DNA from: an uncultured Desulfovibrionaceae bacterium
Lineage (GTDB): Bacteria; Desulfobacterota; Desulfovibrionia; Desulfovibrionales; Desulfovibrionaceae
Assembly (NCBI GenBank): GCA_944325195.1
Contig: CALUZB010000004.1
Location: 434,001-498,000 of the forward strand
Length of the DNA: 64,000 nt
Direction: 5' to 3'
The notes under the pieces are model-generated. The model did no database searches. It saw only the letters and a program-made list of their open reading frames with translations, and had not been told where the DNA came from. The translations under genes were made by a program, and so were the position numbers. Below, one piece after another: positions 26,387 through 36,342 of the stretch. Each line of letters begins with the position of its first letter. Within the stretch, counting starts at the first letter, position 1.

Positions 26387-27982
26387 ATGGTGGGACGAAA
26401 CAAATCACCGGGCAATCTTCCTGAGAATATCTCACCGGAAGAAATCAGGGCACAACTGGAAGATATCCTTAAAAGCAAAGACTTTGTGGCTTCGCAAAGA
26501 CTTATGGACTTTCTGTCGTATGTGGTAGAACAGAGCCTGCAGGGCAACGGCGAAACCATTAAGGCATACAATATCGCTGTTGATGTTTTCGGGATGGGCA
26601 CAGAATTCGATCCCCTGATCAACCCGCTTGTGCGCACGGAAGCAGTCAGGCTGCGCAGCAAGCTTGAACATTATTACCTGTGCAATCCTACAGCCGCTAT
26701 CCAGATCAACATTCCAAAAGGCGGCTATGTCCCTATTTTCACCCGCCCTGCCGAAACGAGAGAAACCGTTCTTAAGGACGGGAACACGCTGGAGTTGCAT
26801 ACAATCATTCTTGTCTGCCCTTTTGAAAACATCAACTCAACTAGAGAGGGTGACAGCTTCAATTCCGGTTTAGTTAATGAAATCACCAACTTTCTTGCCA
26901 AATTCAGAAACCTGACGGTGATCGTGCAGGAGCCGGCTCATGACGCTGAATACCATGCCGGTACAGAGGCATCGTGCAATCCGTCGGCACGGTTTATCCT
27001 GAAAGGCAGTTTGCAGACGCACAAAAAGAAATTCAAACTATGGGTTCAGCTTATAGATTCTCAAAATAACAGGAAAATATGGGCGGAAAGCTTTAACGGC
27101 GATTTCAGACATGATGCCTTTGAAGCGCAGGAAATTATTGCTGAAAAAATCGTATATCAGATTGCAGCAAACTTCGGCATCATGGAGCAGATCTTGTTGA
27201 AGGAAGCTGACCATAGACGAATGCCCGGTCTTAAAAAAGCCCTGCTGCTTTATCATTGCTGGCTGAACAGACTTTTCGTCAGTGATTTTAAACAGGCGCT
27301 TATCGCATTGCAACAGACCCTGCAGAATGAGGGAGAGAACCCTTCCGTGCTTGGCATGTTGGCTGATTTGTATGCGACAAACTACCAACTCGGTTATGGA
27401 ATTGTTAAAAATGCCCTGGATCCGTCTTTACAAATGGCTATCAAGGCGGCCAATCTTGATCCGGAATGCCAGGTTGCCCACCGGGCCTTAGCATTCAACT
27501 ATTTTCTGAGGGGAGACAAAGCCAGGTTCTTAATCTTCGCTAAGCGCACTCTGGAAATCAACCCCATAAGCAGCGGTGCAATAACTAACCTGGCGTCGTG
27601 GTACGGCATGTTGGGATATTGGGATGAATGCCTGGAATTGAGCAAACGGGTGTTCCGGCTCAACCCCGCCTCACCCGGCTGGTGCCATGCAGCGTTGGCT
27701 TTCTACCATTATTACCGCGAAGATTATGAAAAGGCTTTGCTGATTGCCCAAAAAATCAATATGCCACAAATGTTCTGGGACCCTTTATTCAGGCTGATCG
27801 CCGCCGCACAGTTACGTAAAGTTGACGAATGCAAAGAAGCTTACTCCGGTTTGACTGAATTGTTCCCCAACTTTGAAAAAGATAAAAAACTGCTTATTTC
27901 CCGCTCAATTCCCAATCCGGAATATGCGGGCATTGTCAATAAAGGTCTGGATGTATATAAGTCTCTGATGGAGCATACCTGA
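26387..27982 (+). CDS. TolB-like/TPR regulator-like protein, copy 2
   Basis: 531 aa, same three-part plan as the protein at 20178. An N-terminal block (~17-115: IRAQLEDILKSKDF ... FLSYVV ... IKAYNIAV ... FDPLINPLVRTEAVRLRSKLE ... IPKGGYVPIF) is followed by a TolB-N-like domain (~140-275) and C-terminal TPR-like helices. No membrane anchor. GGGGGAAAAG precedes the ATG. Divergent from amidinotransferase 2 across 186 bp, repeating the copy 1 arrangement. The repeat of gene order implies duplication of the enzyme-regulator pair as a unit. Confidence 0.7.
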   Translation: MVGRNKSPGNLPENISPEEIRAQLEDILKSKDFVASQRLMDFLSYVVEQSLQGNGETIKAYNIAVDVFGMGTEFDPLINPLVRTEAVRLRSKLEHYYLCNPTAAIQINIPKGGYVPIFTRPAETRETVLKDGNTLELHTIILVCPFENINSTREGDSFNSGLVNEITNFLAKFRNLTVIVQEPAHDAEYHAGTEASCNPSARFILKGSLQTHKKKFKLWVQLIDSQNNRKIWAESFNGDFRHDAFEAQEIIAEKIVYQIAANFGIMEQILLKEADHRRMPGLKKALLLYHCWLNRLFVSDFKQALIALQQTLQNEGENPSVLGMLADLYATNYQLGYGIVKNALDPSLQMAIKAANLDPECQVAHRALAFNYFLRGDKARFLIFAKRTLEINPISSGAITNLASWYGMLGYWDECLELSKRVFRLNPASPGWCHAALAFYHYYREDYEKALLIAQKINMPQMFWDPLFRLIAAAQLRKVDECKEAYSGLTELFPNFEKDKKLLISRSIPNPEYAGIVNKGLDVYKSLMEHT

Positions 27983-28127
27983 AACAAGCAAACGCCATTC
28001 ACCCTCAGGTAATGCGTAAACTTGACTTTCAGTATTTTCAAGAATATTTGCAGCTATGCAATCTCCCGCATACCGAAGAAATCTTCCTTGCATACTTGCA
28101 TTGTTGCCATATTCCAGAGAGGTGCCG

Positions 28128-29378
28128 ATGTTTTTTCGTATGGATCAACTGTTGCTCAGTTTTTCATTAGGTCTGGATTTTGTAGAGGGCGAAATTTTCG
28201 GGGCCACCACAAACCACGGCAAGCGTGTTGCTGTTTTAACTGCTGCAATGGGACAACTTGCAGGCTGGAATGACGACCAAGTTATTACTGCGGCGGCCTG
28301 TGCTCTTCTCCACGACAACGCGCTCAGCGAAGCCTCAATCGAGAGGGTGCCCGGAGCAAAAGTAACCGCTGCCGCCTTGGCCGCACATTGCACAGAGGGA
28401 GAGAAGAACGCAGCGCATTTACCGTTTCCTTCAGAAATGAAAGACATTATCCTGTACCACCACGAATACATGGATGGGTCCGGCCCGTTTGGCATGAATG
28501 CGGAAAACACACCCCTTGGGGCACAGTTCATTGCCATTGCAGATAACCTGGATATCAGATATAAAATCCAAAGTCAGCCGGCATCGGCTTTATCACAACT
28601 ACGGGAAGAGATAAAACGGAAAAGAGGGGTCTATTACACAGCCGACGCAGCCGATGCTCTGCTGGAAATCTTAGATGAAAACCTGCTTATTTCTCTTACG
28701 GACGAACGGATAGGCCAATCTTATGCCCAGGCTATTCCCCAATGGAAGGTGGAGATCCAGACTGAGGCAATGATGGGCATAGCCGAAGTGGCGGCTCGAA
28801 TTATTGACTATAAATCCAAGTTCACGGCAAAACACTCCACACAGATAGCCAATCGTGCTTTCTGGATGTGCCGGTTTTACGGATTTGACCCGCAAACCTG
28901 TACTAAGGTATATCTGGCCGCAGCCCTGCATGATCTCGGCAAACTGATGACGCCGACAGCTATTCTCGAAAAACCCGGCAGACTCACTGATGAAGAGTTT
29001 GAAATAATCAAACAGCACGTTCACTGGAGCTACATCATGCTTAAAGATGTGGAAGGCCTTGCTGAAATATGCCGCTGGGCTGTATCACATCACCGCAAGT
29101 TGACCGGCAGTGGCTATCCTGACCTTCCGGCAGAATATCTGGAACTGGATTTTGTCAGCCGACTGCTGACCTGTATCGACATCTATCAGGCCGTGCGGGA
29201 AACACGCCCGTATCATCCGGGACGTTCTCATTCTGAAACCATGCGCATCCTGTGGGATATGGCAAACAGAGGCGAAATTGATAAACAAATCACACAAGAT
29301 CTGGACAGTGAAATGGCGCGTTTCCCAGATGGCGACGGAGATGTTCCCAATCCGGCGGAACAAGACGCGTTTATCTGA
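28128..29378 (+). CDS. tandem HD-GYP-type phosphohydrolase
   Basis: 416 aa, soluble. The first half has HD-type marks (LLHDNA and HHEYMDGSGPFG, so GPF in place of GYP). The second half is a complete HD-GYP-like domain: HSTQIANRAF, ALHDLGK, HVHWSY and HHRKLTGSGYP. Such domains hydrolyse cyclic di-GMP or related dinucleotides. No receiver or membrane domain is attached, so regulation is unclear. Start at 28128 for the GAGAGG site; an upstream frame from 28056 lacks one. Lies 146 nt after regulator 2 on the same strand. Confidence 0.85.
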   Translation: MFFRMDQLLLSFSLGLDFVEGEIFGATTNHGKRVAVLTAAMGQLAGWNDDQVITAAACALLHDNALSEASIERVPGAKVTAAALAAHCTEGEKNAAHLPFPSEMKDIILYHHEYMDGSGPFGMNAENTPLGAQFIAIADNLDIRYKIQSQPASALSQLREEIKRKRGVYYTADAADALLEILDENLLISLTDERIGQSYAQAIPQWKVEIQTEAMMGIAEVAARIIDYKSKFTAKHSTQIANRAFWMCRFYGFDPQTCTKVYLAAALHDLGKLMTPTAILEKPGRLTDEEFEIIKQHVHWSYIMLKDVEGLAEICRWAVSHHRKLTGSGYPDLPAEYLELDFVSRLLTCIDIYQAVRETRPYHPGRSHSETMRILWDMANRGEIDKQITQDLDSEMARFPDGDGDVPNPAEQDAFI

Positions 29379-29598
29379 CTGATAAATCCGCTCACCCACT
29401 AAAAGCCAGAGCCGGGAGCGCAAAGCAACGCCCCCCAGACTGTCCGGAACAACAGAGGTTCCCGAGAAGTTAATTGGCTTGAATTCATGTGGTTGTGAAC
29501 TGACCAAACCGGCGCAGGACAGAATAGGTTTGAAGGGCTGGATATAATGACAGTCGAGGCGTGAACTGGACTTGATAAATATTCGAGCTGAATAAGTC

Positions 29599-32493
29599 CT
29601 AAATCAGCTCCCAACGAATTACAAACAAGTCTTCCTCTTCCGCTTCCACAGACAGCCGCGCTTCTGTTTCATCCAGCAAGGCGTCTTTCTGGCGTTCCAC
29701 CTCCCTGACTGCCTGGTCATATTCATGCCAAAGCTCATCGCGCTTTTGCTGCAGGTTGAGCACTTCCTTCTGTAAACGCACTTTATCCTGCAGGTTGCCG
29801 GAAAAGCGGGAAATACGTTTCAACTCCTTAATTTCCTCATCTGTTTCACTTAAGGCCAGTTTCAAACTGGAACGAGCATCTTCCACCCAATGGTCAAGCT
29901 TTTCCATCTCTTCCTCAAAGTAGCGGCTGTTGCGAGCTTCCTGATCCTTCAGAATTTTGGTCTGCATCTCCTCAAAGAACGGTTTAAACACAGCTGAGGA
30001 AAGCTGGGAAAATTCATATGAGGCGCAAACATTGGCACCAAGATCAAACAACCGTTTTATCTGCTCCGGATCTAAAAGTACGCCCTGATCGGTCTGGCCT
30101 GCAAACAGGAGATGATCTTCCACATCCAGAGAGACGGTTGAAAAGCGTCTCACCGCCAAAAAACCGCTTTGCCCCCTAAGCGCCGCTAAAATACTGATGT
30201 TTTTCCCTGACGCTGTTAAGTTGAATTGGAGATGCGCCACCCCTAAAGAAAGAGCCCGGCACTGCTCAATCAGCTTTTGGGCAAGAGGGTGCTGGGAGTG
30301 GTAGTGGTGAGCGTCGTTAACAGGCTTAAGCGTGTAAATCCCGGCTGGAATGGACTTATCAAAGGGTGTAAGCAGATTAAAATTGAGGGCTGCATCATCG
30401 AAAAAGGCCGTGCCAAGGGGCAATGCATACTTGGTAAGTTCCCATAAAAGCACTTCGAGTCGATGCAAAGACTGGGTGGCTTCCGCTTTATATACCTGTA
30501 GTTTTTCCGCCACTTCCGAGTCGAAATTCGCAAGCAGTTTTTGTTTGGCTTGATACAATCCCTCTTCAATTTCCTCCGACAGTGAAGCCTGCAACTCATC
30601 GAAAGAGGCTTCTATTTCCTCTGTAGTGCGGCAACTTTGATAAATTTCTGCAATCCGCCGTTCAAAATCAACGCCGGACTCAATACTACCCAGCACCTCG
30701 TCACTTGCTCCAAATACACCGTCAAACAATTGAAACTTTTCAGACAGTATCTCAAACACACGCTGGTCGGCCGCGTTATTCCGGTTGAGAAAGTTGACCA
30801 CCACCACGTCGTGCTTTTGCCCATAACGATGACAGCGCCCGATGCGCTGCTCGATGCGTTGCGGGTTCCAAGGCAGGTCATAATTGATGACCAGAGAGCA
30901 GAACTGCAGGTTTATGCCCTCGGAAGCGGCTTCCGTGGCTATCATGATGTTGGCCTGATCTCGAAACTCCTCTACCAATGCGGCACGCATATCTACATCT
31001 TTACTGCCGGTAATTCTGTCACTGCCTTTATGCCGTTCAAGCCATCGACGGTATATTCCCTTGGCCCGCTTATCGTCGTTTGTGCCGTTGAATAACAGGG
31101 TTTGCCCTGCATAACCGTTTTCTATAAGCAATTCATAAAGATAGGCTTGGGTGCGTCTTGATTCAGTGAAAATAACAGCTTTAGGGTTGCCGCCAAGGTT
31201 TACAATCATTTTCAGGCCGGTGCGCAGGGCTTGCAACAAAGCGGAGCCTTTAGCGTTCTTCTGAATGCCCTCAGCCATGGTAAGCATACGCTGCAACAGA
31301 TAACGTTCTTCCCGAATAGCCTCTTCGTCTTCCGGCATATGCCTGCTCAAGCCCGGGGTACCGTAAGTTGCAACTTCTTCCTCCGCAAAATCTCCGCCGA
31401 CCTCAAAGTCATTACAAATCTTCTCTGCGTATACGTCCGGCTTGGCTGCTTCATTCCACTCAGACCATTCCGAATAGTTATGCAAAATAAAGTCTAAACG
31501 GTCGAGCATGGTGCGTAAAGCCCCCGCAATTGCATAGGAAGAGGAGGCCAGCAATTTGCGAAGCACTAAAATAACCAGATGGTTAGGTCCGTTTGATAAT
31601 GCCCAGATTTTATTGCGCTGCAAATAGTCACTCATTATCTGATAAAGTTCTTGCTCGGCCTGGCTCAGGGTAAAATCCTGGGTATATGCGCGACGGTCGG
31701 TATACCGTACGTATTCCAATACCTGGCGGCGCAAGGTGCGCTTACATAAAGGAGCCAGCCGTTCTTTCAGTTCGGCAAGGGCTTTTTTGCTTGGTCTTGA
31801 GTATTTTGTCCGGAAACTTTTGATATCACTGAAAACATGCTCATCAATAAAGCTTACCAACCCATAAAGCTCAAGCAAAGTATTTTGAATAGGAGTTGCG
31901 GTAAGCAGCAGCTTAGGAGCATGGGAGAGCGCGCGCTTCAAGTCTTTTGCAGTGCTTTTGCCGGATTTATACACATTGCGCAGGCGGTGGGCTTCGTCAA
32001 TTACTGCCAAATCCCAGTCCACCTGCCTCAACAAGTCGGCATATTTTCTGGCAAATGTATAAGAAGTAATAACTATGATTTCAGATTTAAACGGGTTTGA
32101 ATGCCCCGCCTTTTGCAGAGTATCAAACAGTTTGCGTTCAAGAATTACCGACGGCAGCGCAAACTTTTCCCAAAGTTCCTGATTCCACTGCGTGCGCAAT
32201 GAAGCCGGAACAACGATTAAAATAGTACGCTTGCGCTCGGCCCACTTTTGAGCAAGCACTATCCCCGCTTCAATGGTCTTACCCAAACCGACTTCATCAG
32301 CCAGGATAGCCCCCCGCGATAAAGGAGAATGAAAAGCGAACAAAGCCGCGTCAATTTGATGCGGGTTCAAATCCACCTTTGAACCCATGAGCGCGGGCAT
32401 AAGCCCTTTCATATCGCAGGTGGGATAACGCCTGGAAAGCTCCACTGCATATAACTTGGCGTGGTACGAAGTATATCCGTAAATCTGATCCAT
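29599..32493 (-). CDS. SNF2-family DEAD/DEAH-box helicase
   Basis: 964 aa. Helicase domain 1 (~45-230) has DEVGLGKTIEAG (Walker A), the DEAH box in VIDEAHRLRN and LTATPIQN. Helicase domain 2 has FTESRRTQAYLYELL, TEAASEGINLQF and QRIGRCHRYGQ (~555-590). The last ~350 residues contain long charged coiled coil (~850-940). Relatives act on protein-DNA or RNA polymerase complexes (RapA-like) or serve in phage-defence operons. Here it is alone, without a methyltransferase, nuclease or other defence partner, so a defence role is not supported by context. Confidence 0.9.
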   Translation of the reverse strand: MDQIYGYTSYHAKLYAVELSRRYPTCDMKGLMPALMGSKVDLNPHQIDAALFAFHSPLSRGAILADEVGLGKTIEAGIVLAQKWAERKRTILIVVPASLRTQWNQELWEKFALPSVILERKLFDTLQKAGHSNPFKSEIIVITSYTFARKYADLLRQVDWDLAVIDEAHRLRNVYKSGKSTAKDLKRALSHAPKLLLTATPIQNTLLELYGLVSFIDEHVFSDIKSFRTKYSRPSKKALAELKERLAPLCKRTLRRQVLEYVRYTDRRAYTQDFTLSQAEQELYQIMSDYLQRNKIWALSNGPNHLVILVLRKLLASSSYAIAGALRTMLDRLDFILHNYSEWSEWNEAAKPDVYAEKICNDFEVGGDFAEEEVATYGTPGLSRHMPEDEEAIREERYLLQRMLTMAEGIQKNAKGSALLQALRTGLKMIVNLGGNPKAVIFTESRRTQAYLYELLIENGYAGQTLLFNGTNDDKRAKGIYRRWLERHKGSDRITGSKDVDMRAALVEEFRDQANIMIATEAASEGINLQFCSLVINYDLPWNPQRIEQRIGRCHRYGQKHDVVVVNFLNRNNAADQRVFEILSEKFQLFDGVFGASDEVLGSIESGVDFERRIAEIYQSCRTTEEIEASFDELQASLSEEIEEGLYQAKQKLLANFDSEVAEKLQVYKAEATQSLHRLEVLLWELTKYALPLGTAFFDDAALNFNLLTPFDKSIPAGIYTLKPVNDAHHYHSQHPLAQKLIEQCRALSLGVAHLQFNLTASGKNISILAALRGQSGFLAVRRFSTVSLDVEDHLLFAGQTDQGVLLDPEQIKRLFDLGANVCASYEFSQLSSAVFKPFFEEMQTKILKDQEARNSRYFEEEMEKLDHWVEDARSSLKLALSETDEEIKELKRISRFSGNLQDKVRLQKEVLNLQQKRDELWHEYDQAVREVERQKDALLDETEARLSVEAEEEDLFVIRWELI

Positions 32494-33101
32494 ATGCCCC
32501 GAGAATAGCTTATTCTGTCTTTAGACAATAAATAATTACATTACGGAAAAGATAATGGCAAGAATGAAGCCTTAATTTTGGAAGAAATTTATCCATTCAT
32601 CTGTATAATGAACAGACAACCTGCTTGAAGCGTATATAGTTAACAAATCAATATATATAATTCTATACTCACTGCACGGAAATCTGTAGCAAGACACGAT
32701 TTCTAAGCCGTGCCCCCTGCTGAGCGTGTTTGAAGCAACGGGTAGTGTTTTGCCAAATCTGAAGAGGCTCTTGCGGTAAAAATATTGCTGCTCAACCCGG
32801 AATTTAAGATATCATGTTGCCTATATCCGGCCAGATACTGCAATACGGCCATATCGCCCCTGGTTCCGCAGACCGGCCTTATTTTACACAAAAATAGATA
32901 TCTTGTTCCAAGCAATGTCACCCTTTCGCTGAACCATCCGTTAAAAGCATGTTTCCTTCAAAGTTGCACTCACTCTGGTGAATGAACAGGCGCCTGCACA
33001 GGACGTCCTAGCCGCAATGCACCCGGACTGTTTTGATGAACCGCTCTTGTTGTCGTTTATTTCCCGTGCTATGCACAAAATGATTTCGCATGGGAGAAGA
33101 G
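32494..33101. other. intergenic region
   Basis: About 600 bp between divergent genes. The segment 32520-32690 is very A+T-rich and probably holds the helicase promoter. No structured element or convincing ORF was seen. Confidence 0.3.
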
Positions 33102-34739
33102 ATGACTTGCTGTAAATCGACCATATTTCGTTTTATACTTACATTTATTCTATTGGGCGGATTAATTCCGGCCGGTTGCGTCAAGGAAACATACGCCCCG
33201 CTGCCTGAGCAATCCACTGGAGCCGGTCTGGAGTTGCTTCTCCTGCACACAAATGATACCCATTCCCATATTGCCGGCATTGACGAATACGGCAACGCCG
33301 GCTTTGATCCGTTCCGGAGTCGGGGCGGGTTTGGGCGCATTGCGTCGGCCATTGTAAAAGCCAAGTCGGAAAATGATAACGTAATTGCCCTTGATGCAGG
33401 AGACCAGTTTCAAGGAACCCTGTTTTACAGCGTAAACAAGTGGCCTATGCTGGCGGAACTGGATAAAAAAATGCCCTGGCAGGCCATGACCCTCGGCAAT
33501 CACGAGTTTGACGAGGGCTGCCTTGAGCTTTCCGAATTTCTGAAACAGGTCAGATTCCCGGTGCTGGCCGCCAACCTTAATCCGGAAAAAGGCTGCCCCC
33601 TTCTGCACAGCGCTGTCAGACCATATCTGATTGCCGATATACGCGGTGTTCCTGTAGGCATTGTAGGCATAGCCAATGATCAGGTGGCGGAACTGTCCGG
33701 TGCCTGCCCTTATACCCGGTTCGATGAGCCGGCCGCAGCTCTGGCCAAAGCGGTGAATGAGCTGGAAACTAAAGGGGTCAGGCATATCATTGCCCTCACT
33801 CATATCGGTCTGCCGGCCGATCGCGAGCTGGCCCGCGCTGTGGAAGGGGTGGATATCATTGTCGGCGGCCATACCCACACATATCTTGGGCCGAAATCCG
33901 AAGAGGGCAACTACCCCATTGTGGAACGCTCCCCCAGCGGGAACCCGGTGCTGGTGGTAACCGCCAAACGCGCCGCTGAATATATCGGCGAACTGAAGGT
34001 AAATTTTGATCAAAACGGCGTTCCCATCAATTGGGCGGGAGAAACTGTTGAACTGGGTACAGAAATTCCAGTGGACGCCGCTGTTGCAGATTTGGTTGAA
34101 AAGTACAAAGCAAGCCTGGATGCATTTCGTAAAGACGTAGTGGGTCGCCAGAACATCTCCCTGCCCGATGGAATGGACGCTTGCCGTTCCGGTGAATGCC
34201 TCAGTGGTATGTTCATCGCCGACGCCATGCTTGAATTTGCCCGTCCTTATGGAGCGGTTGCAGCCCTGCTCAACAGTGGCGGCATTCGGGCGGCCTTGCC
34301 CAAAGGGGAGTTGACCCGCGGCGACTTATTAAGCGTACAGCCATTCGGCAATATGCTGGTGGTGCGTGAACTGACCGGAAAGCAACTGCTGGCAGCCCTG
34401 GAGCACGGTGTTTCGCAAACCGGCGGCAAGGGCCCCCGCCTGCTTCAGGTAGCCGGTTTACGCTATGAAGTGGATCCCACCCGTCCGACAGGCCACCGGG
34501 TGCTTAAAGTGGAGATGCTGGACGCGCGGGGCAGGGCGACTTCATTGAATCCTGAAGCCCGCTATGGAGCCATACTTCCCGACTATCTGGTCGGAGGCGG
34601 AGATGGCTACGCAATGCTGAAGCACAGTAAGGCAATGCCGTCTCCGGAGCCCATAGATATTGACGTGTTTGAGCGCTACATTCGAGCCCATACGCCCTTG
34701 CTTCGCCCTGTAACCGGGCGAATTGTCTATGTGAATTAG
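33102..34739 (+). CDS. exported 5'-nucleotidase (UshA-like), probable lipoprotein
   Basis: 545 aa. An N-terminal export signal ends at a Cys (LIPAGC, near residue 26); the residue at -3 is Pro, so lipidation is likely but not textbook. The metallophosphatase domain shows LLHTNDTHSH, LDAGDQFQGT, TLGNHEFDEG and GGHTHTYLGP. The C-terminal 5'-nucleotidase domain has LLNSGGIRAALPKGE and the substrate stacking region (DYLVGGGDGY). It releases phosphate from nucleotides in the periplasm. Start at 33102 because GGGAGAAG precedes it; an in-frame ATG at 33090 has no site. Confidence 0.9.
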   Translation: MTCCKSTIFRFILTFILLGGLIPAGCVKETYAPLPEQSTGAGLELLLLHTNDTHSHIAGIDEYGNAGFDPFRSRGGFGRIASAIVKAKSENDNVIALDAGDQFQGTLFYSVNKWPMLAELDKKMPWQAMTLGNHEFDEGCLELSEFLKQVRFPVLAANLNPEKGCPLLHSAVRPYLIADIRGVPVGIVGIANDQVAELSGACPYTRFDEPAAALAKAVNELETKGVRHIIALTHIGLPADRELARAVEGVDIIVGGHTHTYLGPKSEEGNYPIVERSPSGNPVLVVTAKRAAEYIGELKVNFDQNGVPINWAGETVELGTEIPVDAAVADLVEKYKASLDAFRKDVVGRQNISLPDGMDACRSGECLSGMFIADAMLEFARPYGAVAALLNSGGIRAALPKGELTRGDLLSVQPFGNMLVVRELTGKQLLAALEHGVSQTGGKGPRLLQVAGLRYEVDPTRPTGHRVLKVEMLDARGRATSLNPEARYGAILPDYLVGGGDGYAMLKHSKAMPSPEPIDIDVFERYIRAHTPLLRPVTGRIVYVN

Positions 34740-34785
34740 TGTTTCCACACATATCCCCATTAAGCTTGATTATGGAGTGAAAATC

Positions 34786-35430
34786 ATGAATCTGATTGCA
34801 ATTAACGGAAGTCCGCGCACAGGCTGGAACACCGCCCGGCTGTTGGAGAAAGTGGTTGAAGGAGCTCAGGCGGCAGGTGCTGAAGCGAAATTAATTCATC
34901 TGCGCGATTTAAGATTCACAGGTTGCATAAGCTGCTTTGCCTGCAAGCGCATTGGCGGTCCAAGCTATGGACGGTGCGCGGTGCGCGATGATCTCAAAGC
35001 GGTGCTCGATTTGTGCCACAAGGCCGACTCCCTGGTGCTGGGCACTCCTTTTTATTTCAGCGCGGAAAGCGCATTCATGCGTGCATTTATGGAGCGTTTG
35101 TGGTTCCAGTACTATTTATACAGCAAGCTGAAAAAGCCGTTGTCCCCTGCGAAAAAATCCACGGCTCTGGTCTATACCATGAACGTGCCCGAAGCCGTAA
35201 TGGAAGAGTATGGAAAAACGGCTGTTGTCAAACGCGCCCAACAGATAATGCGTTTCCTGTTCGGCAGTTGTGAGGTGCTGCTTTCCTGCGACACCTTGCA
35301 ATTTGACGACTATTCGCTTTACGACACTGATTTGTTTGACGTACCGGCCAAACAGAAACGGCACAAGGAAGTTTTCCCGGAAGAGCTGAAAGCGGCCTTC
35401 AACTTGGGAATGAGGCTGGTTGCCGGCTGA
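34786..35430 (+). CDS. flavodoxin-like NAD(P)H-dependent FMN reductase
   Basis: 214 aa flavodoxin fold. The FMN phosphate loop is NGSPRTGWNTARLLE at the N terminus, and GTPFYFSAESAFMRAFMER is the second flavin loop. A Cys cluster, GCISCFACKRIGG ... GRCAVRDD, at ~43-68 resembles iron-sulfur flavoproteins but is not a full cluster motif of that family. ATG at 34786 has GGAG 8 nt upstream; a GTG at 34777 is possible. Cytosolic oxidoreductase; partner unknown. Confidence 0.82.
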   Translation: MNLIAINGSPRTGWNTARLLEKVVEGAQAAGAEAKLIHLRDLRFTGCISCFACKRIGGPSYGRCAVRDDLKAVLDLCHKADSLVLGTPFYFSAESAFMRAFMERLWFQYYLYSKLKKPLSPAKKSTALVYTMNVPEAVMEEYGKTAVVKRAQQIMRFLFGSCEVLLSCDTLQFDDYSLYDTDLFDVPAKQKRHKEVFPEELKAAFNLGMRLVAG

Positions 35431-35468
35431 CAGAGAATTCGATGCGCAATGCCCTCGCGGGGCGGAAG

Positions 35469-36287
35469 TCAAGTCCGTGAGATGCACGCATTCAGGATTG
35501 GCAGACTTTGCTCGATTTTCCCCCAGTTGAACAACTCCAGCAGCAATACTGGACATTCTTTTCGGTCATGTCTCAATACCTTTTTAAGCGTATCTGTTTG
35601 CGTTGGGCTTAAGCTGTTCAACGGGGCGTGGCCGTTCAACCTGGGGCCGGGCGCATTGATATGCCAGATCCCGGCTTGTGCCGAGTATTGCAAAATTGTG
35701 CTTTCTGCTTGAGTGGCATACCCCATATAGACATGGGCGAAATCATAGCACAGTCCAAACCCAAGCGTAGCAGATGTCTGCATCAAACAGTCAAGCTCGC
35801 TCCCGGGTTGGTTTTCAAGCAAAATACGCTTGGGCTCCAAACCATGCCCGGCCCATAATTCGGCAAAGCATTCCAGGCAATCAGGATTAAACCGGCTCGA
35901 TGGCGTTGCTGCAGGTGGATGCAGCACAACGGCCGCCGGATTGAGGAAATCACATTTGCGCACAAGCTTTACACAGATATCAACGCTTTCCGCTACTTCC
36001 AGAGGGGTGGGGGCCGACTTGAGGCTGAAGGGCAAATCCAACGGCAAATGCAGATGCCAGGTACAAGGCAGTTCTGCCAGTTTTCCGGGCAAATCGTCAC
36101 GCCCATATTCAAGGCAGGCTTTACTTTCAAAAAAACAGAGGCTGATTTCCGGAGCTGCTTCGCAGGGAAAAGTCAGGGTGTTACTTTCCCTCAACCGTTC
36201 CCATTGCGCACAGAGATAAACCGCATTGTCGGTAATGCCGCCCTGTCTGACCCAAGAAGGAAAAGCCAACCTGTATTTACCGTCCAT
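35469..36287 (-). CDS. TIM-barrel protein, probable cobamide-remodelling phosphodiesterase
   Basis: 272 aa, xylose-isomerase/AP-endonuclease-2-like barrel. Motifs: LAFPSWV at the N terminus, CFFES (~52), WHLHLPLDLP (~77), VVLHPPAATP (~121), ILLENQPGS (~155), LCYDFAHVYMG (~180), WHINAP (~206) and LLLELFN (~250). Together they suit metal-binding barrel ends. The pattern agrees with my recollection of CbiR, which removes the lower nucleotide loop of cobamides for remodelling. I hold this as probable. A cobalamin riboswitch in this window shows that cobamides are sensed by the cell. Good AGG Shine-Dalgarno. Confidence 0.6.
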   Translation of the reverse strand: MDGKYRLAFPSWVRQGGITDNAVYLCAQWERLRESNTLTFPCEAAPEISLCFFESKACLEYGRDDLPGKLAELPCTWHLHLPLDLPFSLKSAPTPLEVAESVDICVKLVRKCDFLNPAAVVLHPPAATPSSRFNPDCLECFAELWAGHGLEPKRILLENQPGSELDCLMQTSATLGFGLCYDFAHVYMGYATQAESTILQYSAQAGIWHINAPGPRLNGHAPLNSLSPTQTDTLKKVLRHDRKECPVLLLELFNWGKIEQSLPILNACISRT

Positions 36288-36342
36288 TTAAAACCTGCTA
36301 ACATTAAAAAAAATAATCAAGTTTAAATAATATAGGTGATCT

